Notes under the pieces: generated by a model
The model's input: the letters and a program-made list of their open reading frames with translations, nothing else
Databases searched by the model: none
What the model was told of the DNA's origin: nothing
Source of the DNA: Candidatus Electrothrix rattekaaiensis
Lineage (GTDB): Bacteria > Desulfobacterota > Desulfobulbia > Desulfobulbales > Desulfobulbaceae
NCBI GenBank assembly: GCA_032595675.1
Contig: JAVQMD010000001.1
Coordinates: forward strand, 620,001 to 684,000
Direction: 5' to 3'
Length of the DNA: 64,000 bases
Shown: positions 16,136 through 24,267 of the stretch, one piece after another
Numbering within the stretch: position 1 is the stretch's first letter
Layout of the letters: the number at the start of each line of letters is the position of its first letter
Position numbers and translations under genes: made by a program

Positions 16136-17272
16136 TCATTTCTTCATGATGTTTTTGTACATCTTGCTGACGATTTCACCGTTATGGGTGATCAGTGCGC
16201 CCTGCATGATTTCGTCCTCTTGGTCCACAGTCATTACCTTGTTCTCTTTATCCCAGAAATGCTCAACAAAATTCCCTAAGTTTGCTGAGTACATTTGACT
16301 GGCCGTCGCAGCAACTCGTCCGGGAAGGTTGGCGATTCCCAAAATTTTGATACCTTCAATTTCAACGATAGTATCCAGCTCAGATCCCTCTACATTTCCG
16401 CCGGTCTCCACAGCCATGTCAATAATCACGGAACCGGGACGCATTTGGGCAAGAATGGTATGATCAATGATACGGGGCGCAGGGCGTCCGAAGAGCTGGG
16501 CTGTGGTAATAACAACATCCGCCCTAGCGCAGGCCTTGGACATTCCTTCTTTTTGCAGGGCCATTTGTTCAGGGGTCAGGGCCTTGGCATAACCATCCTT
16601 GGTTTGGCCGGTTTCACCGAGGTCGACTTTAACAAATTTGGCCCCCAAAGATTTTACCTGTTCTTCAACCACAGGTCTGGTGTCAAAGGCCTCGACCAAG
16701 GCACCCAAGCGTTTGGCTGTGGCAATGGCTTGAAGGCCAGCAACACCGACACCGATAATAAAGACCCTTGCAGGCTTGATGGTTCCGGATGGCGTGGTCA
16801 TCATCGGGAAAATTTTATCCAGCTGCTCCGCTGCCAAGGTTACTGCGGCATAGCCGCCAAGATTGGCCTGGGAAGACAGAACGTCCATTTTCTGAGCAAT
16901 CGTGGTGCGCGGAATCATCTCCAAGCTGATTGCGGAAACACCCGCATCCTTGAGGGTCTCTACAAGATCCACCTCGTTAAAAGGGTCAAGGTAGCTGACA
17001 TGAATGCAGCCTTTTTTCATCAGGATGACTTCATCTTTGGGCGGCTTGCGCAGGCGGAGGATGATATCTGCTCTTTTGAGCATATCCTCGCGTGAGGCCC
17101 CGATAGTCGCTCCTGCCTCCTGATACTCCTCATCTTTAATGCGACAGCTTATGCCCAGGCCGGATTCAATAACCACCTCCGCGCCGATTTTGACTAATTT
17201 GGCAGCTGTCGCAGGGATGAGCGGAACCCTTTTTTCCCTTGGGTGCCTTACTTTCATGACTGCAATTATCAT
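16136..17272 (-). CDS. pntA: NAD(P) transhydrogenase subunit alpha part 1 (NAD-binding)
   Basis: A 378-residue soluble domain I of the transhydrogenase, related to alanine dehydrogenase. The Rossmann motif GVGVAGLQAIATAKRLGA lies near residue 175 and is followed by FDTRPVVEEQVKSLGA. The RQD-loop region is present around SQANLGGYAAV. It binds NAD(H) and faces PntB's NADP site. An AAGGAGTGATTT ribosome site precedes the ATG. It is first in the minus-strand pntA-pntAB-pntB operon. Confidence 0.95.
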   Translation of the reverse strand: MIIAVMKVRHPREKRVPLIPATAAKLVKIGAEVVIESGLGISCRIKDEEYQEAGATIGASREDMLKRADIILRLRKPPKDEVILMKKGCIHVSYLDPFNEVDLVETLKDAGVSAISLEMIPRTTIAQKMDVLSSQANLGGYAAVTLAAEQLDKIFPMMTTPSGTIKPARVFIIGVGVAGLQAIATAKRLGALVEAFDTRPVVEEQVKSLGAKFVKVDLGETGQTKDGYAKALTPEQMALQKEGMSKACARADVVITTAQLFGRPAPRIIDHTILAQMRPGSVIIDMAVETGGNVEGSELDTIVEIEGIKILGIANLPGRVAATASQMYSANLGNFVEHFWDKENKVMTVDQEDEIMQGALITHNGEIVSKMYKNIMKK

Positions 17273-17764
17273 AAATCACTCCTTGGGTTGTGTATAAAAT
17301 TTTCTGATATCATACGGAATGCACTTGAATTTGGCCTCATAGAAGATCATTCATAGAGGAAGTCTAACTTTTTTAGTTCTACTCGAAAAAAAGAAAAAAT
17401 CCCACTGAAAATGGTGAAAAAATAGCCATCAACTCTTATGATAACATCTCGGAAATAAATATGTTATTTATTTCTTATAGTAGTCTGTTATTTTGTTTTA
17501 TTTTGTTTTTTAATTGGCCTGTTTTCGGTTATCTCGAAACGCTCAGCCAAGTAGAACGGATATTTCAGGGGGAATTCTATGAGGAGTTTTTTTATTGAGG
17601 TGATCGAGGTGGCTTTGAATGGGAGAGGGCGACCTCTTGTTCTGGAGGAGTTTCAGAGGATATTGGAGAGTTGGTTGAAGGAACTGATGTTGTAAAAAAA
17701 AACGGGTCACGCACTGAACACGTACCCGGTGAGGTGACCAGAAAACAAATTCAGTTGATTCATC
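17273..17764. other. Intergenic stretch, 492 bases
   Basis: AT-rich sequence between the divergent end of pntA and a small minus-strand gene. Apart from one possible 38-codon frame on the plus strand (17579-17695) I see no gene, no clear terminator and no RNA structure. The pntA promoter must lie here, but no convincing -35/-10 pair can be picked out by eye. Confidence 0.5.
17579..17695 (+). CDS. Possible 38-residue small protein
   Basis: An ATG behind an AGGGGG ribosome site opens a 38-codon frame encoding MRSFFIEVIEVALNGRGRP and then an amphipathic helix (FQRILESWLKELML). The product is acidic-amphipathic with no signal peptide. The ribosome site spacing is good, but length is short and I know no homologue. 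It could equally be a remnant. Confidence 0.35.
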   Translation: MRSFFIEVIEVALNGRGRPLVLEEFQRILESWLKELML

Positions 17765-17956
17765 CTATTTCCAGAGCAAAAAGCTATTGCTTCTTCGCTC
17801 AACAGGGGTCATGAATATTTCTGTCAACTTTTCATATGAATTATAAAGTGCTTGAAATGATTGATCAGAAAACAGAGAAGGGTTATCATTGGCCGCGTTT
17901 TCAATCAGTTCAATGGCTCTTGCGAAGGCGTATAGTTTTTGTTGATTTGCAGTCAT
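17765..17956 (-). CDS. Small hypothetical protein
   Basis: A 63-residue, probably helical soluble protein (MTANQQKLYAFARAIELIEN at the start) with a GAGGAGC ribosome site eight bases before the ATG. No motif is recognised. It lies alone between the intergenic stretch and the GGDEF gene, all on the minus strand. The good ribosome site and sensible amino acid use support a real gene. Confidence 0.55.
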   Translation of the reverse strand: MTANQQKLYAFARAIELIENAANDNPSLFSDQSFQALYNSYEKLTEIFMTPVERRSNSFLLWK

Positions 17957-18097
17957 CGTGATGCTCCTCTACTGGTACAGCCAGTCCTGAATCAATAGAT
18001 GCGGTGTTTTTTCGCCTGCCTCTTTTTGGGATCTTATCCTAACTGTAGTATAGAAAGTTACACTGTAAGCAGCAAGATAAAAATAATTTCATAATTA

Positions 18098-18109
18098 CCC
18101 CCCCCCCCC
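18098..18109. repeat. Homopolymer of 12 C (12 G on the coding strand of the neighbouring gene)
   Basis: An uninterrupted run of twelve C followed by six T, ten bases beyond the stop codon of the GGDEF gene. Runs of this length are prone to slippage and to sequencing error. Confidence 0.9.
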
Positions 18110-18119
18110 TTTTTTCGCT

Positions 18120-18923
18120 CTATTGTTTTTTGGCACCCCAAATAGCATAGCAGTTTTTGCCTTGTGCTTTAGCAACATATAAGGCTTTATCCGAATTTTT
18201 CATTAATGTTTTGGCTGTTCGTCCACTAGATGGATAGCAGGCGATTCCTATACTCATTTTAGTGATAATTTTTACTTTTCCTACAATAATTGGTTTTTGG
18301 ACAATTTCCAAAATACGATTAACGAGCGTCTTGATATCTTTGATACTCTTTGCTTCTGTAGCGAGCAGAATGAACTCATCTCCCCCAAGACGTGCAATTG
18401 TGTCTGTTTCCCGAATGAGTTCAGTGAGTCGTTTTGCAATTGATTTTAATACGACATCGCCTGTATCATGCCCATAAGTATCATTAATCTGCTTGAATCC
18501 GTCCAGGTCCAAAGTTATCAAGCTTGCCAATGTCTTCGTTCGCTTGGCTAGAAGTAAGTATTGATTGATGCGATCATTGAGCAAAACTCGATTTGGTAAT
18601 CCTGTTAAATGGTCATGCGTTGCCAATTCTTCTGCTTTTTCCGCCTTATCATACTGAAAAGAAAGATCTTTGTTGATAATCACTAACTCTTTTATAAGTC
18701 TCCTTTTCTCTTTAGTCTGAAAATCAAGTTTTTTATTTGCAATGACTAACTCTGCTGCCCGTTTTTTTTTCTCTTCTTCCTGAAAATCAAGTTTTTTATT
18801 TGCAATGACTAACTCTGCTGCCCGTTTTTTTTTCTCTTCTTCCTGAAAATCAAGTTCTTTATTTGCAATGACTAACTCTTCTGTCAGTTTCCTCACTTCA
18901 AGTTTTTCAGTATGTTGATTCAT
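18120..18923 (-). CDS. Coiled-coil GGDEF diguanylate cyclase
   Basis: A 267-residue cytoplasmic protein. Residues 1-95 form a charged coiled coil built of 21-residue repeats (ELVIANKKLDFQEEEKKKRA). The GGDEF domain follows, with the intact active site RLGGDEFILL and, five residues before it, an RETD inhibitory-site motif for product feedback. It should make cyclic di-GMP from GTP. There is no sensor domain, so dimerisation through the coiled coil or a partner probably controls it. It complements the two HD-GYP phosphodiesterases earlier in the window. The C-terminal end KNCYAIWGAKKQ is normal for the family. Confidence 0.88.
   Translation of the reverse strand: MNQHTEKLEVRKLTEELVIANKELDFQEEEKKKRAAELVIANKKLDFQEEEKKKRAAELVIANKKLDFQTKEKRRLIKELVIINKDLSFQYDKAEKAEELATHDHLTGLPNRVLLNDRINQYLLLAKRTKTLASLITLDLDGFKQINDTYGHDTGDVVLKSIAKRLTELIRETDTIARLGGDEFILLATEAKSIKDIKTLVNRILEIVQKPIIVGKVKIITKMSIGIACYPSSGRTAKTLMKNSDKALYVAKAQGKNCYAIWGAKKQ
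18655..18905 (-). repeat. 63-bp in-frame tandem repeats in the GGDEF gene
   Basis: Near-identical 63-base units with boundaries near 18718, 18781 and 18844, plus degenerate flanking copies, encode the 21-residue coiled-coil repeat. DNA-level identity between copies is very high, so copy number may vary between strains and change linker length in steps of 21 residues. Confidence 0.9.
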
Positions 18924-18964
18924 GGTTTATTCACCTTGTTGTTGCAAAGAAAATGCTAACAGTA

Positions 18965-19108
18965 TTAATAAGTAGAAACTTTCCATGTTATTGACAGTAA
19001 TATATTGCTACTTTTTCCACTTATACTGATATGAGACGGATCGGGCAGGGGCGGGAATTCCACATTCAGCAGTTCGGCAATCTGTTCGGTCACAGTTTTT
19101 TCCGGCAT
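18965..19108 (-). CDS. Small hypothetical protein
   Basis: A 47-residue protein beginning MPEKTVTEQIAELLNVEFPP. The ATG at 19108 has GGAGG five bases upstream, which decides the start against the longer open frame. The N-terminal half is a charged helix followed by a proline-rich turn; the C-terminal half is a serine-rich beta stretch. No family recognised. It lies just upstream of the GGDEF gene on the same strand and might be its partner, which is only a guess from position. Confidence 0.45.
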   Translation of the reverse strand: MPEKTVTEQIAELLNVEFPPLPDPSHISISGKSSNILLSITWKVSTY

Positions 19109-19174
19109 GGCATCCTCCACAGCAGAATGTATAGGAATGAAATTCAGCATATTACGGTGCAATAGGGCTGTCAA

Positions 19175-19742
19175 GAGAAAACATAAGGGGAAGGAACAAG
19201 GGCTGCTCCGGCCCCGGCAGAAATGCGGTGCGGCCTTCGGCAGGGACAGAAGACCGCAGAGGTCGTTTCAGACAGAAAAGGGGATGAGAGCGTACTCCTT
19301 GTTTCGGATCACGCTCTCCGATCTGCGGATCAGGAAGTCCACAGCGTGGATATACTCATCCAACCATTCAATGAGCTGACCCAAAGAGTGGATAAAAAAG
19401 TCCAAAGGATGGATAAAGAAGTCCAACGTCTGGATAAAAATATCCATGCAGTGGACTTTCTCATATAATAATTTGATCGTAAAAAGCATGTTTTTGTAGT
19501 ATCTTAGGTGTTATCCGTTCGTGATTTCCCGATTTTCCCCAGATCCGCAAGACAGCCTCTCAGAACAGGTCGGAGGATGAGCCGGGGAGACAGTGCTCAG
19601 AAGCCCTTCCGTTTCAGTTTTTTTTGACTCTTGTGAAAGCAAAAAGAATTCGTTATAACCGAAAAGCCGAAAAGAAATTGACGCAGAAAATTAATGCAAG
19701 GGATGTATGGGGCATGTATAGCAAAGAAAACAACAAGACACC
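19175..19742. other. Intergenic stretch with degenerate 21-base repeats
   Basis: 568 bases without a convincing gene. Between about 19337 and 19456 a motif like GTGGATAAAAAAGTCCAAAG recurs with a period near 21 bases, leaving open frames on both strands (heptad-like VDKKVQRMDKEVQRLDK on plus, FIQTLDFFIHPLDFFIHSL on minus). Neither frame has a good start site. A TTGACG hexamer near 19678 could belong to the promoter of the phosphorylase gene. Confidence 0.45.
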
Positions 19743-20576
19743 ATGATGGATATCAACGCACATAAACAGCAGGTGGAAAAGGCGGTGGCCTTTCTCCAAT
19801 CCCGCCTTCCGATCATGCCGGAAGTCCTGATCCAATTGGGCACAGGTCTGGGCAATCTGGTCGAGGCGATGGATAACAGCATCTCTATTCCTTACGAGGA
19901 GATCCCCGGATTCCCGCATTCCACCGTAACCAGTCATGCCGGTAATCTGGTCTGCGGCACCTTGGCCGGAAAGCCCTGCGCGATTCTCCAGGGGCGATTT
20001 CATTATTATGAGGGCTATTCGGCCCGTGAGGTTGGATTCCCGATCCGGGTACTGTCCCTGCTTGGTGTGCGGACTGCCATCATCACCAATGCCTCGGGCG
20101 GACTGAATACAACTTGGCCAGCCGGTACCATTATGACCCTCAAAGATCATATCAACCAGCTGCCGGATAATCCTTTGCGCGGCCCGAATATAGATGAATG
20201 GGGCCCTCGTTTTCCCGATTTGTCTGCACCTTATGACCCGGCCCTGCGCAAGCTGGCTCGGAAAGCGGCCCGTAAACTGGCATTTCCCGATGTGACGGAA
20301 GGTACCTATATCTGTATTCCCGGTCCCAGCCTAGAAACTCAGGCAGAGACCCGAATGCTGAGGCAATGGGGTGCCGATGCCGTGGGTATGTCTTCGGTTC
20401 CGGAAATCATCACGGCTCTGCACGGCGGACTGCGGGTGCTGGGCCTGTCCGTAGTTGCCAATGTCAATGATCCGGATGATTTTATTCCCATTCTGCTGGA
20501 AGATATCGTGGAGGCCGCCAAACGGACCGAACCTAAGCTGCAAAAGATGATCTTTGAAATCGTGCAGGAGCTGTAA
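19743..20576 (+). CDS. Purine nucleoside phosphorylase (trimeric type)
   Basis: A 277-residue enzyme of the PNP/MTAP family that splits purine nucleosides with phosphate. Family motifs are present: GTGLGNLVEAM, GFPHSTVTSHAG, LQGRFHYYEGY, NASGGLNTTW, LKDHINQLPDNPL, GPSLETQAETR and the VGMSSVPEIITALHGGLRV stretch. The residue following that region is Asn (ANVND), as in 6-oxopurine PNPs rather than the Asp of MTA phosphorylases, so guanosine/inosine are the likelier substrates. It is followed two bases later by an MTA/SAH deaminase gene. Together they would convert adenosine-type nucleosides to inosine forms and then to hypoxanthine. Confidence 0.9.
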   Translation: MMDINAHKQQVEKAVAFLQSRLPIMPEVLIQLGTGLGNLVEAMDNSISIPYEEIPGFPHSTVTSHAGNLVCGTLAGKPCAILQGRFHYYEGYSAREVGFPIRVLSLLGVRTAIITNASGGLNTTWPAGTIMTLKDHINQLPDNPLRGPNIDEWGPRFPDLSAPYDPALRKLARKAARKLAFPDVTEGTYICIPGPSLETQAETRMLRQWGADAVGMSSVPEIITALHGGLRVLGLSVVANVNDPDDFIPILLEDIVEAAKRTEPKLQKMIFEIVQEL

Positions 20577-20578
20577 TT

Positions 20579-21904
20579 ATGTATCAGGACAGAACAACGG
20601 ATGTCAATTTGATCCTTTCTGGTCGCTACCTCGTGGCGAATAACAGTGACATACAGGAGCAGGAAGATATTTCGGTTGCTGTTGCCAAAGACCGGATCGT
20701 TGAGATCGGCCCGAAGCTGGCAAAGAAATATCCGCATGCGGAATGTCTTGCTCATCCGCATGGTCTGATCATGCCCGGCTTGATCAATACCCATACCCAT
20801 GCGGCCATGTCCTGTTTTCGGGGACTGGCGGATGATCTCCCCTTGATGGAATGGTTGCAAGAGCATATTTTTCCCAGAGAGGCCCAGCTGACCTCGGAGA
20901 TCGTTTATCAGTCCACGTTGCTTTCCATCTGCGAGATGATTAAATCCGGGACCACCTCCTTTAATGATATGTACCTCTTTGCTAAGGACGTGGCCCGTGC
21001 AGCCGCTGCATCAGGAATGCGGGCCTGGTTGGGCGAGGTTCTGTATGATTTTCCTTCACCCAACTACGGTGAACTGGAAAACGGTTTTGCCTATACCGAG
21101 GAGCTGTTCGACCTGTATGCGGACGACGAACTGATCACGGTGACGGTCAACCCTCATTCGGTGTACACTTGCTCTCCGACCTTGTTGGAGCGATTGGCCA
21201 CCCAGGCGGAGGAGAGAAAGGCCCTCTATCATATCCATCTCTCGGAAAACCAGGATGAGGTGAATACTTGCACGGAACGCTATGGCTGTTCCCCGGTCCG
21301 GCATTTGGAAAACCTGGGACTGCTCAACCAACGAGTTGTGGCGGCCCACGGGGTCATGGTCAGTGAGGAGGAGGTCGCCTTGCTGGCAGAACGCGGGGTC
21401 AAACTGGCCCATTGCCCGGAATCAAATATGAAGCTGGCTTCCGGGATTGCTCCTGTGCCTGCCATGTTAGAGCAAGGGATCATTATCGGCCTCGGCACGG
21501 ACGGCAGTGCCTCGAATAACGATGTGGATCTCTTTGGCGAGATGAACTCGGCAGCAAAAATGCATAAGGTTGCTCGGATGGATCCCACGGTGATGAATGC
21601 AGCTGCTACCCTGCATGCTGCCACCCAGGGTGGAGCTGCTCTGCTCGGAGCAGAAGAGGAAATCGGGAGTATTGCTGTGGGGAAGAAGGCCGACCTCATT
21701 ATGCTGAATATGGATCAGCCCCATCTTACCCCGGTCTATAACCCGGTTTCCCATCTGGTCTATGCAGCCGGGGGCGGAGATGTTCTCCATTCGGTTATCA
21801 ATGGGCAGGTGGTTATGCGGGATCGGCAGTTGACGACCCTGGACGAGACAGTAATAATAACGGAAATGCAACGGATCGGAGAAATGGTGCGGAGGATGGG
21901 GTAG
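20579..21904 (+). CDS. mtaD: S-adenosylhomocysteine/5-methylthioadenosine deaminase-type amidohydrolase
   Basis: A 441-residue metal-dependent amidohydrolase. Metal ligands are visible in LINTHTHAAMSCFRG (His-x-His), the HIHLSENQDEV segment, HGVMVSEEEV and GTDGSASNNDVDL (Asp). Flanking beta-sandwich parts are present (QEDISVAVAKDRIVEIGP at the N-terminus). Family members deaminate SAH, MTA and adenosine, feeding methionine-cycle products into purine salvage. It begins two bases after the phosphorylase gene, so the two form an operon. The gene ends in a perfect palindrome that separates it from the convergent carbonic anhydrase gene. Confidence 0.88.
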   Translation: MYQDRTTDVNLILSGRYLVANNSDIQEQEDISVAVAKDRIVEIGPKLAKKYPHAECLAHPHGLIMPGLINTHTHAAMSCFRGLADDLPLMEWLQEHIFPREAQLTSEIVYQSTLLSICEMIKSGTTSFNDMYLFAKDVARAAAASGMRAWLGEVLYDFPSPNYGELENGFAYTEELFDLYADDELITVTVNPHSVYTCSPTLLERLATQAEERKALYHIHLSENQDEVNTCTERYGCSPVRHLENLGLLNQRVVAAHGVMVSEEEVALLAERGVKLAHCPESNMKLASGIAPVPAMLEQGIIIGLGTDGSASNNDVDLFGEMNSAAKMHKVARMDPTVMNAAATLHAATQGGAALLGAEEEIGSIAVGKKADLIMLNMDQPHLTPVYNPVSHLVYAAGGGDVLHSVINGQVVMRDRQLTTLDETVIITEMQRIGEMVRRMG

Positions 21905-21917
21905 TAGGGGCGGGAGA

Positions 21918-21945
21918 GTAGGGGCAGTTCGCGAACTGCCCCTAC
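21918..21945. terminator. Perfect 28-base palindrome between convergent genes
   Basis: GTAGGGGCAGTTCG and its exact complement form a 28-base palindrome. It belongs to the dispersed GTAGGGGC...GCCCCTAC family seen throughout the window and here may act as a bidirectional terminator, although it lacks a T-run. Confidence 0.6.
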
Positions 21946-21951
21946 ACAGTC

Positions 21952-22794
21952 TTATTTGATTTCAGACAGGAGTTTCGGATCAGTAACGAGCTGCCGTACG
22001 CCGTGGGCATGATCTTCTTCAAAGACATTATCTTTGCACCATGCATTCAGGCTGCTTATGTCGATTTTAGCACATTGCGGGCGAACGCTCCAGGTAACCT
22101 GGAGAGGTGAACATGTCTCCTGGGTGTATTTCGGGCCTGTTGTGGAACCTGGGAATTCAACCGGAGTTCCGGTGTCGCCGGGCAGAGATTTTGCCTGATG
22201 CAGTCCATCGACAATATTGCCGCCATAGGCCATATCACCGAAGTTCATGGCATCGGGATCATTAACGACCAAGAAAACCTGCGTTTCCACGCGGAGATCT
22301 GGGTTTGAACAGCTTTCAGACATACAGGAACCCAATCCTTTACCCGGTGTTACATCGCAGGAACTGTGGACCCAGTGGACCTCAATGGTATCACCCGGTT
22401 TCACTCCCGCGCATCCGTCCTTGACATCAACCGGAGTCAGCTCTTTCTTGGTGAGATTCTTGGTGTCGTTACACTGGTACCCGCCGCCGTGACCATGCTC
22501 ACCTTCACCAGCATAAATGGAAAAGTCTTTTGCTTTATGCTCGGCATTGACATGGAAATGAATATTACAGAGATTCATATCCTTATAGCCGGGTGCAAGA
22601 GAAAAAGCTTGCTTATTTTCCCCGGCCTTGCTGTCAATATCCCTTGGTGTCTGTGGTCCGAAGCCCTCGCATACCTTTCCTGTTCCTTCGGTATGTGTTG
22701 AATGCTCTGCTTCTTTTGCACACCCTACAGTGGCAAGTAATCCGAGAGCAGAAGATGCAATAACAAAGGCCTGTACTGTTTTTTTAAGATCCAT
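21952..22794 (-). CDS. Delta-class carbonic anhydrase, probable lipoprotein
   Basis: A 280-residue exported protein starting MDLKKTVQAFV behind a strong AGGAGG site. The N-terminus is a signal peptide with a lipobox-like LLATVGC (Cys near residue 20), so it is probably a periplasmic lipoprotein. The core motif LCNIHFHVNAEHKAKDFS supplies zinc-ligand histidines, and IEVHWVHSSC a third, matching delta-type carbonic anhydrases first known from diatoms. Several paired Cys suggest disulphides. It would hydrate CO2 in the periplasm. No partner genes are adjacent; the CRISPR operon starts downstream on the same strand. Confidence 0.75.
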   Translation of the reverse strand: MDLKKTVQAFVIASSALGLLATVGCAKEAEHSTHTEGTGKVCEGFGPQTPRDIDSKAGENKQAFSLAPGYKDMNLCNIHFHVNAEHKAKDFSIYAGEGEHGHGGGYQCNDTKNLTKKELTPVDVKDGCAGVKPGDTIEVHWVHSSCDVTPGKGLGSCMSESCSNPDLRVETQVFLVVNDPDAMNFGDMAYGGNIVDGLHQAKSLPGDTGTPVEFPGSTTGPKYTQETCSPLQVTWSVRPQCAKIDISSLNAWCKDNVFEEDHAHGVRQLVTDPKLLSEIK

Positions 22795-22979
22795 TGGTCT
22801 TCCTCCTTTTTTCTTCATGTCAGTGTCTGTTGCGTTTCTAAATCATTCAGAATTTATGTTATTCTGATTAATCTTTAAATGTTATTTTAATCGTGGAGGA
22901 GTTGAAAAGTCAAAGGATATTTTCATTGGGAAGATAATCGGAATTATTACGAGGAAGAAATCGCATGGTTTACTGTTAT

Positions 22980-23903
22980 TCATTCAGCAGGCAGAAAAAA
23001 AGAGCTTCTGTTCAGTGGCTCTGTACAGATTATCGGTGCCCGTTGAACGATACCGTGTAGAAACCCGTCCTTTTCTTCAAAGAAAGGGTGATACCTTTGC
23101 CTTTCTTGACCTTGCCAGCCTGGGGCGAGATGAATGCCCCAGTCCACAAAATGCTGACCAAAACCGTCTGATTTTCTACCATTCATAGTGCGGGTACGGC
23201 GCAGAACGATCCGCTCCAGTTCACCGGTTAAAGCAATGTGATCCCCGGTCGGATCAAAGCGCAGATGCTGCTGTTGAAAAAATCTGTTCAGTACTGCTGC
23301 CTTGTTGTTTTCAGCAAGCAGCTGCACCGTGAGGCAAGCTACCTCGGCCCCGCTGACCTGTCGATTGCCGCCTATCCGCAGGCGATCTCTTTCCTGAAAC
23401 GGCAGATCCTTTTTCACTCCGTCATAGCGAAAAATACCGGTGAGTCGGTAGGGGGCCTTCTGGCGAGCCTGCACGCTCTCAGTGAGAAAGAGTCTGCCTA
23501 GGCTGTCTTGATCCTGCTCATGGCTGCGAACAACCCCGTGCCGGAAGAGCGTGGGCGGGTGAAGATGATCAGCAGGCTGATCCAGGTTGTCGCGCCAGGC
23601 GAACATTGTTTTACCCCTCTTGTTCCAATCAACGGCAGGTAGGTATCGGTATGTATTGTCGCCCATGTCTGTTTCCAGAAAAAGATGCCCCAGCCAGCAG
23701 TGTTCATTCACAGCTTGACCGATTTCTCCGTATCCGCCGGGCCAACGCCCTGTCTTTTTAAGGTGAACCACCAGTGCGCCCCAGAGTGTCCAGCCCGGTA
23801 CATAGGGGCGACAGGGCAGGACAAAGCCCCATCTGCCGGAACCCACATGGAGACTGCCGGATAGTGTGAAGGTCACCTTGTACCATTGGCCATGCTCAGT
23901 CAT
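22980..23903 (-). CDS. Type III CRISPR RAMP protein, Cas5-group (Cmr3/Csx10-like)
   Basis: A 307-residue RAMP protein: N-terminal FTLSGSLHVGSGRWG with a YVPGWTLWGAL RAMP signature, a LRIGGNRQVSGAE glycine-rich segment near residue 180, and RKSDGFGQ near residue 250. Last gene of the six-gene operon, where subtype III-B/III-C loci carry the Cas5-like subunit that caps the crRNA 5' handle. It overlaps the small-subunit gene by eight bases. Assignment to Cmr3, Csm4 or Csx10 cannot be settled by eye; length and position favour a Cmr3-like role. Confidence 0.72.
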   Translation of the reverse strand: MTEHGQWYKVTFTLSGSLHVGSGRWGFVLPCRPYVPGWTLWGALVVHLKKTGRWPGGYGEIGQAVNEHCWLGHLFLETDMGDNTYRYLPAVDWNKRGKTMFAWRDNLDQPADHLHPPTLFRHGVVRSHEQDQDSLGRLFLTESVQARQKAPYRLTGIFRYDGVKKDLPFQERDRLRIGGNRQVSGAEVACLTVQLLAENNKAAVLNRFFQQQHLRFDPTGDHIALTGELERIVLRRTRTMNGRKSDGFGQHFVDWGIHLAPGWQGQERQRYHPFFEEKDGFLHGIVQRAPIICTEPLNRSSFFLPAE

Positions 23904-24267
23904 TTCCTTCCTGCTTTTCTCGCGTTTTGGCGTAATATTTGGCGTAGCAGAGTACCTGCATCAGGCTTTCTATGTTGCCCCAAGCGGTTTCTATATCCTG
24001 TTGTTCAGAGGTAAGACAGCGGGACAGGTCGAGCTGTCCTGCGATGTCAGCTTGCAGAGCTGTTCGGATGAATTGCCGCTCTCCGCTGTTGCTGTCAATC
24101 CAAAGGGTGAGTCCGATGGTGCCGAGTTGACGGAGAGTGGTCATGGCATCGCTAAGGATAGATACAACATTTCCCTTGTTCTGTTGATCGGAAAACTGAT
24201 TGTATATTGTACGCCCCAAGGCAAGGTACGCCGGTTCTTGATAGCTGAATTCGGTTATTTCAGTCAT
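23896..24267 (-). CDS. Type III CRISPR small subunit (Cas11/Cmr5-like)
   Basis: A 123-residue all-helical protein with no RAMP motif, placed between Cmr4-like and Cas5-like genes and overlapping both by eight bases. Position, size and helical character fit Cmr5/Cas11, which lines the inner groove of the effector complex along the target RNA. Features visible are ALGRTIYNQFSDQQNK and a C-terminal AKYYAKTREKQEG helix. The assignment rests mainly on context, as small subunits are poorly conserved. Confidence 0.72.
   Translation of the reverse strand: MTEITEFSYQEPAYLALGRTIYNQFSDQQNKGNVVSILSDAMTTLRQLGTIGLTLWIDSNSGERQFIRTALQADIAGQLDLSRCLTSEQQDIETAWGNIESLMQVLCYAKYYAKTREKQEGND

Noticed and set aside
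19268-19489. Minus-strand 73-codon frame with FIHPLDFFIH repeats
   Set aside because: No ribosome site; the opposite strand is equally open because of the 21-base repeat.
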